Shown: positions 26,860-36,653 of the stretch, piece after piece
Layout: every line of letters starts with the position of its first letter
Position numbering within the stretch: the first letter of the stretch is position 1
Source of the DNA: Clostridium sp.
GTDB taxonomy: Bacteria > Bacillota > Clostridia > Clostridiales > Clostridiaceae
Assembly: GCF_017888565.1 (NCBI RefSeq)
Contig: NZ_JAGHFX010000094.1
Span: 82,605 to 146,604, forward strand
Direction: 5' to 3'
Length of the DNA stretch: 64,000 nucleotides
The notes under the pieces: generated by a model
Seen by the model: only the letters and a program-made list of their open reading frames with translations
Databases searched by the model: none
Told to the model about the DNA's origin: nothing
Made by a program: the position numbers and the translations under genes

Positions 26860-27672
26860 CTATTTCATGATTTCCATAATAGCTTGTTCTGCTTGTTCTT
26901 TGTTAGGTGCTTGTCCATGCCATCCTGCTTGATTTTCCATAAAGCTAACACCCTTACCTTTTACAGTCTTCGCTATTATTACTGTTGGCTTACCTTTTGT
27001 TTCCTCTGCATTTTTAAATGCTTTATCTAATTCTTCATAATCATGTCCATCACATTCAATTACATTAAACCCAAAACCTCTAAATTTTTCATCTAAAGGA
27101 CTAATTCCCATAACTTCTTCGTTTTTACCATCTATTTGTAATCCATTAAAATCAACTATTGCAACTAAATTGTCTAATTTATAGTGAGCTGCTGCCATTG
27201 ATGCTTCCCAAACTAAACCTTCTTGAAGCTCTCCATCTCCTAATACTGCATAAACTCTAGCATTATTATTTTGAGCTTTTAATCCTAAAGCCATTCCTAC
27301 AGCATTAGATATCCCTTGCCCAAGTGATCCTGTTGATACATCAACACCAGGAACATGTTTAGAATCTGGGTGTCCTTGAAGTAAGCCACCTGTTTTTCTT
27401 AAAGTTTTTAATTCTTCCTTAGAGAAAAATCCTTTTTCAGCTAATACTGAATAAAGCGCTGGAGCTGCATGTCCTTTACTTAATACAAATCTATCTCTTT
27501 TCTCCCACTTAGGATTATTTACATCTATATTCATCTTTTCGTAATATAAATATGTTACTATATCTGCACAAGATAATGAGCCACCTGGATGTCCAGATTT
27601 TGATTCACAAAGCATTTCTATTATATTTTTTCTAACATTCTTAGAAATAGAAATTAAATTTTCTTTATTCAT
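26860..27672 (-). CDS. tktA: transketolase, N-terminal (TPP-binding) subunit
   Basis: The 270-residue protein has the thiamine-diphosphate motif GDGELQEG...VDFNGLQIDG, typical of the PP domain, and N-terminal SGHPGGSLSCAD and SKGHAAPALY motifs. It needs the subunit encoded downstream to form the complete active site. It starts 17 bp after the LacI-type regulator gene and shares its transcript. Confidence 0.93.
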   Translation of the reverse strand: MNKENLISISKNVRKNIIEMLCESKSGHPGGSLSCADIVTYLYYEKMNIDVNNPKWEKRDRFVLSKGHAAPALYSVLAEKGFFSKEELKTLRKTGGLLQGHPDSKHVPGVDVSTGSLGQGISNAVGMALGLKAQNNNARVYAVLGDGELQEGLVWEASMAAAHYKLDNLVAIVDFNGLQIDGKNEEVMGISPLDEKFRGFGFNVIECDGHDYEELDKAFKNAEETKGKPTVIIAKTVKGKGVSFMENQAGWHGQAPNKEQAEQAIMEIMK

Positions 27673-27689
27673 ATTTTACACCACCCAAT

Positions 27690-28688
27690 CTATTTTACTG
27701 TTTTTCTTTCCACTAAATATGGTTTTAAATTAATAATATTTTCTCTACTATTATTACTTGCAACATCCATTAATAAATTAAAGGCTTCCTTCCCCATATT
27801 ATAAATTGGTTGTGCAATTGTAGTTAACTCTGGCTCTATATAAGAACATATTCCTATATTATCATAACCTAATATTCCTATATCTTCTGGTATTTTCAAA
27901 CCTTTTCTAATCAAACACTTAATTCCACCAATGGCCATAATATCACTACTATAAAATATTACATCAATATTATTATTTTTCTTCATGAGTCTTTCAGTTG
28001 CATTTATTCCCCCTTGTAATGAAATTTCATCCTCTTCTAGTAAAAGTTCATTAAAAATATTATACTTCTTAGATATTTTTTCAAAGTATCTAAGTCTTGA
28101 ATTTGAGCTTACTTCATTTTGAGTTGCTCCTACAAAAGCTATATTCTTATATCCTTTTCCTATTAAATAATCCAAACCTATTTTTATTCCCTCTTCGTTA
28201 TCACAAAAAACACCATTTACATTTTCTGCTTCATCAATGTGCCTATCAACAACAACAAATGGTACTTCATTAGATTTTAGCATATTTATAGAATTACTTT
28301 TCTTACCACTTGCTACAATTATTACTCCATCAACTAGTTTGCTTATTAATAATCTTATATACTCTTCTTCTTTTCTACTACTATTGAATGTATTACATAA
28401 GATTATACTATATCCTTGTTTTTCTGCTTCTATTTCAATAGCTTTTGCCATCTCTGCAAAGAATGGATTTTCTATATCTGGAATAACAAAACCTATGGTA
28501 TAACTTTTTTTTGTACTTAAACTTCTTGCTAATGAATTTGGTATATAGTTTAGCTCTTTTGCAGCTTCTAAAATTCTATTTCTTGTTTCTTCTGAAACAT
28601 TTATATCTTTATTATTTAATACCATGGATGCTGTGGTTCTAGATACATTTGCATACTGAGCTATATCTAGAAGAGTTATCTTGCTCAT
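27690..28688 (-). CDS. rbsR: LacI family ribose operon regulator, RbsR-like
   Basis: The 332-residue protein has the LacI helix-turn-helix at its start (ITLLDIAQYANVSRTTASMVLNN) and a periplasmic-binding-protein-like sensor domain. ATG 28688 is chosen because the upstream GTG belongs to the GGAGTG ribosome binding site. It sits inside the ribose operon between rbsB and the transketolase genes. The paired operator-like sequences at 33532-33560 before rbsK are its likely target. Ribose or ribose-phosphate is the expected inducer, by family and context. Confidence 0.9.
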   Translation of the reverse strand: MSKITLLDIAQYANVSRTTASMVLNNKDINVSEETRNRILEAAKELNYIPNSLARSLSTKKSYTIGFVIPDIENPFFAEMAKAIEIEAEKQGYSIILCNTFNSSRKEEEYIRLLISKLVDGVIIVASGKKSNSINMLKSNEVPFVVVDRHIDEAENVNGVFCDNEEGIKIGLDYLIGKGYKNIAFVGATQNEVSSNSRLRYFEKISKKYNIFNELLLEEDEISLQGGINATERLMKKNNNIDVIFYSSDIMAIGGIKCLIRKGLKIPEDIGILGYDNIGICSYIEPELTTIAQPIYNMGKEAFNLLMDVASNNSRENIINLKPYLVERKTVK

Positions 28689-28761
28689 AAATTCCACTCC
28701 TTATTGCAGTTTTACATATAAGATTATATCATAATTTACTAATATTTATTTGACAAATTAA

Positions 28762-29676
28762 CTAATAATTTTTATTACTAACAATTTTTAGATCAGCTGC
28801 TATTTCTTTATCTACTGCTTCACCATTATATATTTTTAATGCTAATACAACTCCTAATGCACCAATTAAATCTGGTTGTTGTGCAACAGTTGCAATCATT
28901 TCTCCTTTTTCAACTGCATCTAAAGCATCTTCATTTCCATCAAATCCTATAACCATTGCCTTAACATTACTTGTTCCAATTGCCTTAGCTGCTCCAAGAG
29001 CCATTTCATCATTATGAGCAAATACTACTTGAACATCTGAGTTACCTTGTAGTATATTTTCCATTACTGATAAACCCTTTTGTCTATCAAAATCTGCTGC
29101 TTGACTTGAAACAAACTTAACATTTGCTTTATCATCTAAGATACTATGAAAACCTGCTCCTCTATCTCTAGTTGCTGATGCTCCTGGGATGCCTTGAAGT
29201 TCAACTACATTTATATTTGCCTCAGTTCCAAGCTTTTCTAAAACAAATTCTGCTGCCATAGCTCCCCCCTTTATGTTATCTGAAGCTATATGACTTGTAA
29301 CTTCTCCACCGTTTGATTGTCTATCTAAAGTAATTACAGGTATATTTGCATTATTTGCAACTTCTACTGATTTTACAACAGCATCACTATCTGTTGGATT
29401 TATTAATAAAGCTACTACACCAAGTTGTATTAAATCTTCTACATTAGATCTTTCCTTAGCCGGGTCATTTTGTGAATCTAATACTATTAATTCAAATCCT
29501 AGCTTTTCTGCTTCTTTTTCTGCTCCTTCTTTCATACTAACAAAGAAAGGATTATTTAAAGTGGATAAAACTATTCCAACTTTTTTGTCACTCTTTCTAT
29601 TTGAGCATCCCATAAAGAAACTCATTGAAATTATGGCTAATAGAGAAAATGCTAATATCTTTTTTATACCTTTCAT
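28762..29676 (-). CDS. rbsB: ribose ABC transporter substrate-binding lipoprotein
   Basis: The 304-residue protein has a lipoprotein signal ending SFFMGCSNRK (Cys24 as lipidated residue) and a periplasmic-binding-protein fold of the RbsB type (VVLSTLNNPFFVSMKEGAE, LDRQSNGGEVTSHIASDN, FDGNEDAL). It captures ribose outside the membrane for RbsC/RbsA. It follows rbsC by 20 bp. Confidence 0.95.
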   Translation of the reverse strand: MKGIKKILAFSLLAIISMSFFMGCSNRKSDKKVGIVLSTLNNPFFVSMKEGAEKEAEKLGFELIVLDSQNDPAKERSNVEDLIQLGVVALLINPTDSDAVVKSVEVANNANIPVITLDRQSNGGEVTSHIASDNIKGGAMAAEFVLEKLGTEANINVVELQGIPGASATRDRGAGFHSILDDKANVKFVSSQAADFDRQKGLSVMENILQGNSDVQVVFAHNDEMALGAAKAIGTSNVKAMVIGFDGNEDALDAVEKGEMIATVAQQPDLIGALGVVLALKIYNGEAVDKEIAADLKIVSNKNY

Positions 29677-29696
29677 GTTATCTCCTCCTATTTCAA

Positions 29697-30635
29697 TTAT
29701 GCTTTCTTTCTGCTCTTTTTATCTAATAATACTGCTATTAAGATAACTAATCCTTTTACTATTGATTGATAAAATGGTGATACGTTCATTAAGTTTAATC
29801 CGTTATTTAACACTCCTATAATAAGAGCACCTATTAATGTTCCTGTTATTTTACCTTCTCCACCTGCAAGTGATGTACCTCCAATAACAACTGCTGCTAT
29901 TGCATCTAATTCAAAGCTTGTTCCTGCATTTGGTGAAGCTGATGCTATTCTACTAGTTATAATTACCCCTGCTATTGATGATGCAAAACCTGAAACTACA
30001 TATACCAAAGTCTTAATTTTATCTGTGTTTATACCTGATAATCTAGCTGAATCTTCATTTCCACCTAGTGCATAAAGATATCTACCAAATCTTGTTTGTG
30101 ATAAAACATAAATTGCTATTATAGAAACGATTACAGTAATTATAACTGGAATTGGCATGAATCCTATTTTTCCATTACCTATATTAACGAATTTTTCTGG
30201 TAACTTAGAAATTGGAGTTCCATTTGTAAATACTAAAGTAGCGCCTCTAAATATTGTCATTGTTGCAAGTGTTGCTATAAATGCTTGTAGCTTACCTTTT
30301 GATATTAAAAGCCCATTTACTAAACCAATTGCTATACCAACTAATGCCGCAACTATTATTGCTAATGTAACACTTCCTGTTGATTTAATTATTGATGCTG
30401 ATAATGCTCCACTAATTGCTAAAGTTGAACCAACTGATAAGTCTATTCCACCAGTTAAGATAACAAAAGTCATACCTACTGCAATTATTGCATTAACTGA
30501 AACTTGCGTAAAAACATTAGTAATATTTGATAGTGATAAAAATGATGGTGTAACAAATGTAATTATCGCACATAGTAGCACTAGTCCTATAAGAGATTTA
30601 TATTTAGATGCAGTTTCTTTTATATTAATATTCAT
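29697..30635 (-). CDS. rbsC: ribose ABC transporter permease
   Basis: The 312-residue membrane protein is of the RbsC/BPD_transp_2 family, with segments such as VGMTFVILTGGIDLSVGS and AVVIGGTSLAGGEGKITG that are diagnostic. It forms the membrane channel. It starts 16 bp after rbsA. Confidence 0.95.
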   Translation of the reverse strand: MNINIKETASKYKSLIGLVLLCAIITFVTPSFLSLSNITNVFTQVSVNAIIAVGMTFVILTGGIDLSVGSTLAISGALSASIIKSTGSVTLAIIVAALVGIAIGLVNGLLISKGKLQAFIATLATMTIFRGATLVFTNGTPISKLPEKFVNIGNGKIGFMPIPVIITVIVSIIAIYVLSQTRFGRYLYALGGNEDSARLSGINTDKIKTLVYVVSGFASSIAGVIITSRIASASPNAGTSFELDAIAAVVIGGTSLAGGEGKITGTLIGALIIGVLNNGLNLMNVSPFYQSIVKGLVILIAVLLDKKSRKKA

Positions 30636-30651
30636 AATTGTATCCTCCCAA

Positions 30652-32157
30652 CTATTTATTCATTCCAACAGCTAATTTCATTATGCTTTCTTGTGAAGCT
30701 TCTTCTCTTTTTAATTCTCCTGATATTTTTCCTTCACTCATAACAAGTATTCTATCGCTTATTCCTAAAACTTCTGGTAAATCTGAAGATATCATTATTA
30801 TTGCCTTTCCAGATGCTTTAAGTTCATTTAATAATTCGTATATTTCCTTCTTTGCTCCGACATCTATCCCTCTTGTAGGTTCATCTATTATTAGTACTTC
30901 TGGAGATAACATAAGCCATTTTGCAAGTATAACCTTTTGTTGATTACCTCCACTTAAGTTTTTAATTAATTGATCTCTGTTTGGTGTTTTTATCTTAATT
31001 TTATCTATATAATAATCAACATCTTTTATTGCTTTATTTTTATCTATAGACATCATTTTGCTTTCATATTTTTTTAAATTAGATAAAATCATATTTTCAG
31101 CTACAGATAAACTTAAAACACATCCTTCTTTTTTTCTATCCTCTGATAGATAACAAATTCCATTATCTATTGCTTCTTGAATATTCTTTATATTAACTTC
31201 TTTTCCTTTTATTTTTATAGTTCCAGAGGTCTTTTTATATTCTCCAAATATTGTTTTTGCAACTTCTGTTCTTCCTGACCCCATAAGACCAGCTATTCCT
31301 AAGATTTCTCCTTCTTTTACATTGAAGCTTATATCTTTTATTCCAACATTTGAGTTAAGATTCATAACTTCTAAAATGTCTTTTCCACTATTTACCTCTC
31401 TATAAGGGAACTGATCTTCTATTTTTCTTCCAACCATCATTGAAATTAATTTATCATTATCAATATCTTTTATTAAGGCATTTCCTGCATATTTTCCATC
31501 TCTAAGAACTTCAACTCTATCACATATAGCAAATATTTCTTCCATCCTATGGGATATATAAATTATTGCAATACCTTTTTTCTTTAAACTATCTATTACC
31601 TTAAATAAATTCTTAGTTTCTACTTCTGTTAAAGCTGTAGTTGGCTCATCCATTATTATTACTCTTGCATTCTTAGTTAAAGCCTTTGCTATTTCTACCA
31701 TTTGTTTTTCTCCAACATTAAGGCTAGAAATAAGAGTGTTGGGATTTATATTTGCACCTATTTGATCTAAGAATAATTTACTTCTTTCTATAAGTTCCTT
31801 TTTATTTATTTTCCCAGTAAACTTATGAAATTTTTCATTTCCTAAAAATATATTTTCTGCAACTGTTAAATTATTTAAAACGCTCATTTCTTGATGGATA
31901 ATAGTAACTCCATATTCTTCTGCTGATTTTATTCCTTTTATATGTGCCTCTACTCCATCTATAAATACCTTACCCTCATCTTTTTGATATACTCCACTTA
32001 ATATCTTCATTAGTGTAGACTTACCAGCCCCATTTTCGCCCATTAAAGCCGTAACTTCTCCTCCATAAGCTGTTATATCAACATTGTCTAGGGCCTTTAC
32101 CCCTGGGAATATCTTAGATACTCCCTCCATTCTTAGCATTGGTATTCTTTTACTCAT
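30652..32157 (-). CDS. rbsA: ribose ABC transporter ATP-binding protein, two ATPase domains
   Basis: The 501-residue protein has two ABC domains. The first has Walker [10 protein letters not shown], signature LNVGEKQM and Walker B VIIMDEPT. The second has the degenerate loop GLMGSGRTE, signature LSGGNQQK and Walker [17 protein letters not shown]. This double structure with an imperfect second P-loop is usual for RbsA. It energises ribose import through RbsC. Confidence 0.96.
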   Translation of the reverse strand: MSKRIPMLRMEGVSKIFPGVKALDNVDITAYGGEVTALMGENGAGKSTLMKILSGVYQKDEGKVFIDGVEAHIKGIKSAEEYGVTIIHQEMSVLNNLTVAENIFLGNEKFHKFTGKINKKELIERSKLFLDQIGANINPNTLISSLNVGEKQMVEIAKALTKNARVIIMDEPTTALTEVETKNLFKVIDSLKKKGIAIIYISHRMEEIFAICDRVEVLRDGKYAGNALIKDIDNDKLISMMVGRKIEDQFPYREVNSGKDILEVMNLNSNVGIKDISFNVKEGEILGIAGLMGSGRTEVAKTIFGEYKKTSGTIKIKGKEVNIKNIQEAIDNGICYLSEDRKKEGCVLSLSVAENMILSNLKKYESKMMSIDKNKAIKDVDYYIDKIKIKTPNRDQLIKNLSGGNQQKVILAKWLMLSPEVLIIDEPTRGIDVGAKKEIYELLNELKASGKAIIMISSDLPEVLGISDRILVMSEGKISGELKREEASQESIMKLAVGMNK

Positions 32158-32174
32158 ATAAATACCCTCCTTAA

Positions 32175-32570
32175 CTAAAATACAACTCCTGATTTTAAAA
32201 TTATATTTGCATAAGGTGTTTGTTCACCTGTTCTAACTACTGCCATGCATTCCTTTAAATTTCTTTTTAATTCTTCATGAGATACAAATGTTATTTTCAC
32301 ATCTCCTATAATTGCTTTAATTTCTTCAAAAAGCTGTGGATTTATATTTTCTGTTTCCTTTGCTAATATTACTTCTTCTATTTGAAGTTCTTCTAATGTT
32401 GCTTTTAAAGTTTGCATAAATGTTGGTATTCCATTTATTAATGCTAAATCTATTCTTTCAGTTACACTCGGAATCGGTAATCCACAATCTCCTATTGCTA
32501 ACATATCTGTGTGTCCCATTTTTGATATTACTGAACTTAAATTACTATTTAATAATGATGTTTTTCTCAT
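32175..32570 (-). CDS. rbsD: D-ribose pyranase
   Basis: The 131-residue protein starts [22 protein letters not shown], with the catalytic His of RbsD, and retains GDCGLPIP and the C-terminal [17 protein letters not shown]. RbsD interconverts the pyran and furan forms of ribose so that RbsK can phosphorylate it. It lies 5 bp after rbsK. Confidence 0.96.
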   Translation of the reverse strand: MRKTSLLNSNLSSVISKMGHTDMLAIGDCGLPIPSVTERIDLALINGIPTFMQTLKATLEELQIEEVILAKETENINPQLFEEIKAIIGDVKITFVSHEELKRNLKECMAVVRTGEQTPYANIILKSGVVF

Positions 32571-32575
32571 TTGTA

Positions 32576-33505
32576 TTACTCCTCTCCATAAACCTCTTCC
32601 ACTTCTTTTAAATATGGTATTGAAGGTTGTGCCCCTTTTCTTTGAACTGCTATTGATGAAACCTTATTTCCAAATGTCACTGCTTTTATAAGATTTTCTT
32701 TATTCAAATTTTTTACATCTATTTTTGAACTTAGACCTCCTATAAAGCTATCTCCAGCAGCTGTTGTATCAATTGCATTTACTTTAAATGCTGGAACTAC
32801 TTCACTAAAGCCTTCTCCTATTACTGCTGCTCCTCTAGAACCTAAAGTTATAATTACAAATTTAACTCCTTTTTTTAGGAAAACTTCTGCTGCTCTTTTT
32901 GCATCTTCTAAATTTTCTACTTTTATACCAGTTAAAACTTCTGCTTCTGTTTCATTTGGTACTATTATATCTGTTACCTTTAAAAGCTCTTCATCTATTT
33001 TTTTTGCTGGTGCTGGATTTAATATTGTAACTTTTCCAAATTCTTTAGCCTTTGTAAATGCTTTTAAAGTAATTTCTTCTGGTGTTTCAAATTGAGATAT
33101 CAATATATCACTTTCTTTTAATGCCTTTTCTGATTTAGTAATTTCTTCTTCATTTATTGTCATATTTGATCCTGGAACAACTATTATTGAATTATTTCCG
33201 TTATCATTAACCATTATGATTGCCATTCCAGTTGCTTCTTCCTCATCTTCATATATAAAATTTACATCTATATTATCTTCTTTTAATTTATTTTTAAGTA
33301 TTAAGCCATTATCATCTTTACCTATCTTAGATATCATTATTACTTCTGAGCCACTTCTCTTAGCTGCTACTGCTTGATTTGCTCCCTTACCACCTGATAT
33401 CTTTTCAAAAGATTTTGATAAAATAGTTTCTCCTACTTGTGGTATATTATTAACCTTTAATACTAAATCCATATTCATGCTTCCAAGTACACATATCTTA
33501 TTCAT
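32576..33505 (-). CDS. rbsK: ribokinase
   Basis: The 309-residue PfkB-family kinase has the N-terminal [23 protein letters not shown] and the C-terminal catalytic motif [13 protein letters not shown]. It phosphorylates ribose to ribose-5-phosphate. It is the first gene of the ribose operon. Promoter and operators lie directly upstream. Confidence 0.97.
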   Translation of the reverse strand: MNKICVLGSMNMDLVLKVNNIPQVGETILSKSFEKISGGKGANQAVAAKRSGSEVIMISKIGKDDNGLILKNKLKEDNIDVNFIYEDEEEATGMAIIMVNDNGNNSIIVVPGSNMTINEEEITKSEKALKESDILISQFETPEEITLKAFTKAKEFGKVTILNPAPAKKIDEELLKVTDIIVPNETEAEVLTGIKVENLEDAKRAAEVFLKKGVKFVIITLGSRGAAVIGEGFSEVVPAFKVNAIDTTAAGDSFIGGLSSKIDVKNLNKENLIKAVTFGNKVSSIAVQRKGAQPSIPYLKEVEEVYGEE

Positions 33506-33531
33506 AAATCTCTCTCCTAATAATTATTTTT

Positions 33532-33560
33532 AGTAAATCGGTTTACTAAATCGGTTAACT
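33532..33560 (-). promoter_or_regulatory. tandem LacI-type operators before rbsK
   Basis: Two tandem near-copies, GTAAATCGGTTTACT (33533-33547) and CTAAATCGGTTAACT (33546-33560), overlap by two bases. Each is a palindrome around TCGG (AGTAAA...TTTACT). They lie between the -10 and the rbsK start, the position for a repressor, and fit the RbsR-like protein of the operon. Confidence 0.7.
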
Positions 33561-33562
33561 AT

Positions 33563-33591
33563 ATAATAAATCATTTGTAAACGTTTTTCAA
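33563..33591 (-). promoter_or_regulatory. promoter of the ribose operon with cre-like sequence
   Basis: On the minus strand, -35 TTGAAA (complement of 33586-33591) and -10 TATTAT (complement of 33563-33568) are 17 bp apart. The -35/spacer contains TTGAAAAACGTTTACAA, close to a catabolite-responsive element but one base longer than the consensus, so CcpA control is only possible. Confidence 0.65.
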
Positions 33592-33646
33592 GTAGTTTTT
33601 TTAAAAATATTCTAAAAATTTTCGCATATTTTCCTTTACTTTTTGT

Positions 33647-33652
33647 TATAAT
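33647..33652 (+). promoter_or_regulatory. -10 element for tRNA-fMet
   Basis: TATAAT lies 44 bp before the tRNA start. No clear -35 is at the usual distance. Confidence 0.5.
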
Positions 33653-33695
33653 AATGATATACTTAATTCACTAGCTAAGGTTAGCAACTTAATAT

Positions 33696-33771
<76 letters not shown>

Positions 33772-33772
33772 A

Positions 33773-33804
33773 AAAAGCTTTGGATTTATCCAAAGCTTTT
33801 TATT
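33773..33804. terminator. terminator after tRNA-fMet, bidirectional
   Basis: AAAAGCTTTGGAT (33773-33785) pairs with ATCCAAAGCTTTT (33788-33800), flanked by A- and T-runs. It serves the tRNA on plus and the ThiM-like gene on minus. Confidence 0.85.
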
Positions 33805-33816
33805 ATTTCTAACTTT

Positions 33817-34662
33817 TTATCTCACAAATGAATACTCAACTTTCGCTAATCTATTTAGCTTCTCTGCATCTATCTTCTCTATTTCATCTAATAAGTACTC
33901 TTTTAACCATATACTTTTTTCAGGTTTTAAGTTCTTTTGTACAACTATTCTTTCACTTACTGCTATAGTCATAATAGCAACTAAGACGCCTCTAAATATT
34001 TGTTCATTATTGCTTGCAGATGCGACCCCTACTGAAATTAATCCACATAATATTATTTCAATACCAAATATATTATTAAACCGTTCTTGCTCACCTTCTA
34101 AATAAAATTCACTAAATCCATCGGTTAAATAATAATCTTCACATTGAACTACTACTATGATATTATATCTTTTTGAAAAACTTCTTAGGCTTACTCTAAC
34201 CTCTATATTTTCTTTTACCTTTGATAAGGTAAAGTCATTGCTCTTTAATTTATCATCACTTTGGATTAATACTTTAAATTCCTCTAACTTTCCCTTAACA
34301 ACATTTATATTGTATCTATTTATGAATCTTAATGCTATTTCCTTTCTAAAAAAAGAAAAATTAACTCCCGTTATATCTAAAACTATAGGAATGCCTTTTC
34401 GTCTTGCTACTCTAATTGCTTTTTCCATTGTCTCTACCATTGCCCCACTTAAATTTTCTAAATTAATTAATAGGCAATCACATTTAGAAGTTATATCTGG
34501 TGCTTCTTCAGTAGAATTAGCAATTACAGGGCTACCATTATAGCATAAAATTCCTTGCGCTAAATCTTTTGCTGCAACTGAATTAGAGATACAGTGTATA
34601 AGAGGGTGCTTTTTTTTCTGCAAGCTCAAGTTCTCGTCTAATGCCCTTATACCAATTTGCAT
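33817..34662 (-). CDS. divergent ThiM-like protein (hydroxyethylthiazole kinase family), probably altered activity
   Basis: The 281-residue protein follows ThiM in its N-terminal two thirds: LIHCISNSVAAKDLAQGIL, then GSPVIANSTEEA, LLINLENL and GIPIVLDITG. Key motifs deviate. The DPVG loop is DITG, the GN-x-E-I segment is KGKLEEF, and the region corresponding to the catalytic GTGCML-like motif is GIEIILCGLIS, without the usual anion-hole Gly/Thr/Cys. It is therefore a ThiM-fold protein with doubtful thiazole kinase activity. No thiamine genes or TPP riboswitch are nearby, and the upstream 190 bp holds nothing recognisable. Confidence 0.7.
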   Translation of the reverse strand: MQIGIRALDENLSLQKKKHPLIHCISNSVAAKDLAQGILCYNGSPVIANSTEEAPDITSKCDCLLINLENLSGAMVETMEKAIRVARRKGIPIVLDITGVNFSFFRKEIALRFINRYNINVVKGKLEEFKVLIQSDDKLKSNDFTLSKVKENIEVRVSLRSFSKRYNIIVVVQCEDYYLTDGFSEFYLEGEQERFNNIFGIEIILCGLISVGVASASNNEQIFRGVLVAIMTIAVSERIVVQKNLKPEKSIWLKEYLLDEIEKIDAEKLNRLAKVEYSFVR

Positions 34663-34850
34663 TTTGTATCCTCTCTTACATCCTGAACTTAAATTATAAT
34701 GATGCTTCTATTTTATATACTACATCGATATATTTTATTCGACTCTATTTTCATATGTTACATATTTATTTTTCTATAGATTAATAGTTTAATCACATAT
34801 TTTGTTATATAATTAAAATTAATAAAATTTATAATTCAAAGGAGAAATTT

Positions 34851-35411
34851 ATGAGTTGGATAGAAGAAATAAAAAAATATATACCTTATACTAAACAAGA
34901 AGAAGCAGATAAAGAAGCAATTTTATATGCTATAGATAACTTTAATAATCTTTTAACTAGAGAAAATCCTCTTGCTCATATCACTAGTTCTGGATATATA
35001 GTAAATAAAGACAAAACTAAAGTCCTTATGATTTATCATAACATATATAACTCTTGGTCTTGGACTGGTGGACACGCTGATGGAGATAAAGATTTACTTT
35101 ATGTAGCTATAAAAGAAGCTAAAGAAGAAACAGGTGTTAAAAATATCAAAGCATTAGATAATAAGATTTTTTCACTAGATGTTTTACCTGTTCCTGCACA
35201 TATAAAAAGAGGTAAAGAAATAGCTTCACACCTACATTTATCAGTTGCTTATTTATTAGAAGCTGATGAAAATGATGAACTTTTTATAAAAGAAGATGAA
35301 AATAGTGGCGTTAAATGGATTCCAATAGATGAAATTGGAATTTATTCAACAGAGCTAGATATGATTAAACTTTACGAAAAATTCAATCACAAGATTAAAA
35401 AATTCTATTAA
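34851..35411 (+). CDS. Nudix hydrolase
   Basis: The 186-residue protein has the Nudix box in GGHADGDKDLLYVAIKEAKEETGV-type sequence near residue 75, with the catalytic EAKEETG core intact, the first Glu changed to Lys, and REU changed to KEA. Flanking regions fit a Nudix fold. It hydrolyses a nucleoside-diphosphate-linked substrate not predictable from sequence. AAAGGAG precedes ATG. It is a single gene; the following hairpin (35428-35456) may terminate it. Confidence 0.88.
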   Translation: MSWIEEIKKYIPYTKQEEADKEAILYAIDNFNNLLTRENPLAHITSSGYIVNKDKTKVLMIYHNIYNSWSWTGGHADGDKDLLYVAIKEAKEETGVKNIKALDNKIFSLDVLPVPAHIKRGKEIASHLHLSVAYLLEADENDELFIKEDENSGVKWIPIDEIGIYSTELDMIKLYEKFNHKIKKFY

Positions 35412-35427
35412 ATAGATTGTCTACATA

Positions 35428-35460
35428 AAGAGGCTAACGAAACGTGAGCCTCTTTGTGTC
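35428..35460. repeat. GC-rich hairpin (short hairpin family, copy 3), likely terminator
   Basis: AAAGAGGCTAACG pairs with CGTGAGCCTCTTT around an AAA apex. It resembles the 6393 copy (AAGAGGCTCGCGAAACGCG). Here it follows a plus-strand gene and ends in CTCTTTGTGTCTT, so terminator function is plausible. Confidence 0.6.
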
Positions 35461-35515
35461 TTGTAAAATTTACCAAACCTAATAACTTTATACTATTAAA
35501 ATATGCAATGTATAG

Positions 35516-35655
35516 ATAAAAAATAAAAGAATTAAAAAATGAAAGAATTGATGTTGTTTTGCGACGCAAAATAAAAAAATATAAATGCAAAGCACTTTCT
35601 ATTCAAAAATTCCCAGGGATTTTTTTCATCAACTCTTTCACTCTTTCATTCTCTA
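35516..35655. repeat. intergenic inverted-repeat element type B, copy 3
   Basis: The left arm AAAAAATGAAAGAATTGATG and the right arm AACTCTTTCACTCTTTCATTC surround the conserved core (GTTTTGCGACGCAAAAT, GCAAAGCACTTTCTATTCAAAAATTCC, AGGGATTTTTT). Type A copy 2 follows 38 bp later. Confidence 0.75.
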
Positions 35656-35692
35656 ACTTTATTAATTATTTAAAAATATAAATATAGGTTAA

Positions 35693-35890
35693 TGAAGATA
35701 AATAGAATATGTGAATAAGCATATAGCGAGTAACTAGAAGTACGGTGAAGGAAAAACTACTAGTCCTTAGTGTTTCTTAATTGTTTGAGTGCAGTGAGTT
35801 AACCAAAACTCTTGGCATGGTAGTTCTTACAAGCCTAGTACTTCTTTGCGTAGCTATTTAGCTTACGGACCATATTCTATTTATCGTAGC
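35693..35890. repeat. intergenic element type A, copy 2, with perfect 15-bp inverted ends
   Basis: GATAAATAGAATATG (35697-35711) and its exact complement CATATTCTATTTATC (35871-35885) bound the element. Nested inverted blocks inside (AGAAGTAC...GTACTTC; AACTACTA...TGGTAGTT) mean the whole unit can fold into a long branched hairpin. No open frame. Confidence 0.85.
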
Positions 35891-35898
35891 TTTTATAT

Positions 35899-36498
35899 TT
35901 ATAGTTTTATAGTATTTCCGCTTTTGTTCATTAAGTCTATAATTTGATACATATTTCCTATTTCGCCAACTTTAAGTTCTTCTTTTAAGTTATAGAAATC
36001 AAGACATGCTCCACAACTTATTATATTTACGCCTTTTTCTCTCATAGAATTTAAGCTATCTAAAACATCTGATCCAGAGCAAGTCAGCTTTACTCCTCCA
36101 TTTATAAACATTAAATTTTCTGGTAGTACTTCTGCTTCTGCTAAAGTATTTATATAGACTTTCATTAAAGTTTCCCCTAATCTATCATCTCCATTACCAA
36201 GTAAATTTGATGAAACTAATATGGTTGGAGCAACAGTATTATTAACTCTTTCTTCTTTATATATTTCTTCATCTATCTTTGAAAATTCACCTTTTGATAA
36301 TTGAATTGTATATAATCCATTTTCTTCTTCAAAGCTACTATTTAGATTTAATCCCTTAGCTAATCTTAATATATTGTTTTTAGCAACCTCATTATCTACG
36401 ATTACTAAAGTTTCCTTTGCGTCTTCTAAATCAAAATATTTCTTTGTTTTTATAACAGGCATAGGACATGCTAGCCCCTTACAATCTATAATATTCAT
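35899..36498 (-). CDS. yedF: selenium metabolism protein YedF
   Basis: The 199-residue protein has an N-terminal TusA/SirA-like domain with CKGLACPMPVIKTK (Cys11) and a C-terminal DsrE-like domain with CGACLDFY. This fusion is the YedF family, found with selenium-utilisation genes. It probably carries sulfur or selenium on Cys, perhaps delivering selenium to SelD or a cofactor pathway. It lies 155 bp downstream of the moeA-like gene in the same orientation, near selD, yqeB and yqeC. Confidence 0.9.
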   Translation of the reverse strand: MNIIDCKGLACPMPVIKTKKYFDLEDAKETLVIVDNEVAKNNILRLAKGLNLNSSFEEENGLYTIQLSKGEFSKIDEEIYKEERVNNTVAPTILVSSNLLGNGDDRLGETLMKVYINTLAEAEVLPENLMFINGGVKLTCSGSDVLDSLNSMREKGVNIISCGACLDFYNLKEELKVGEIGNMYQIIDLMNKSGNTIKL

Positions 36499-36653
36499 AC
36501 TGTCACCTCTTAATTTTATAATTTACTATATTTTGTTTTCTCTTATGATTTAATTATAGCGTTAATTTTATCTATGCTTCAATTAATAATCCAAATAATT
36601 AAAACTATAAGTATATTAAATAGATAAAATACTTCCTTAAATCTTATTGTAAC

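Noticed and set aside
30157..30675. 172-codon plus-strand frame opposite rbsC
   Set aside because: Shadow of the rbsC coding sequence; composition is an artefact of the complementary strand and no start signal is present.
33576..33592. Perfect catabolite-responsive element before the ribose operon
   Set aside because: TTGAAAAACGTTTACAA has one extra base relative to the consensus, so it is noted only as cre-like.
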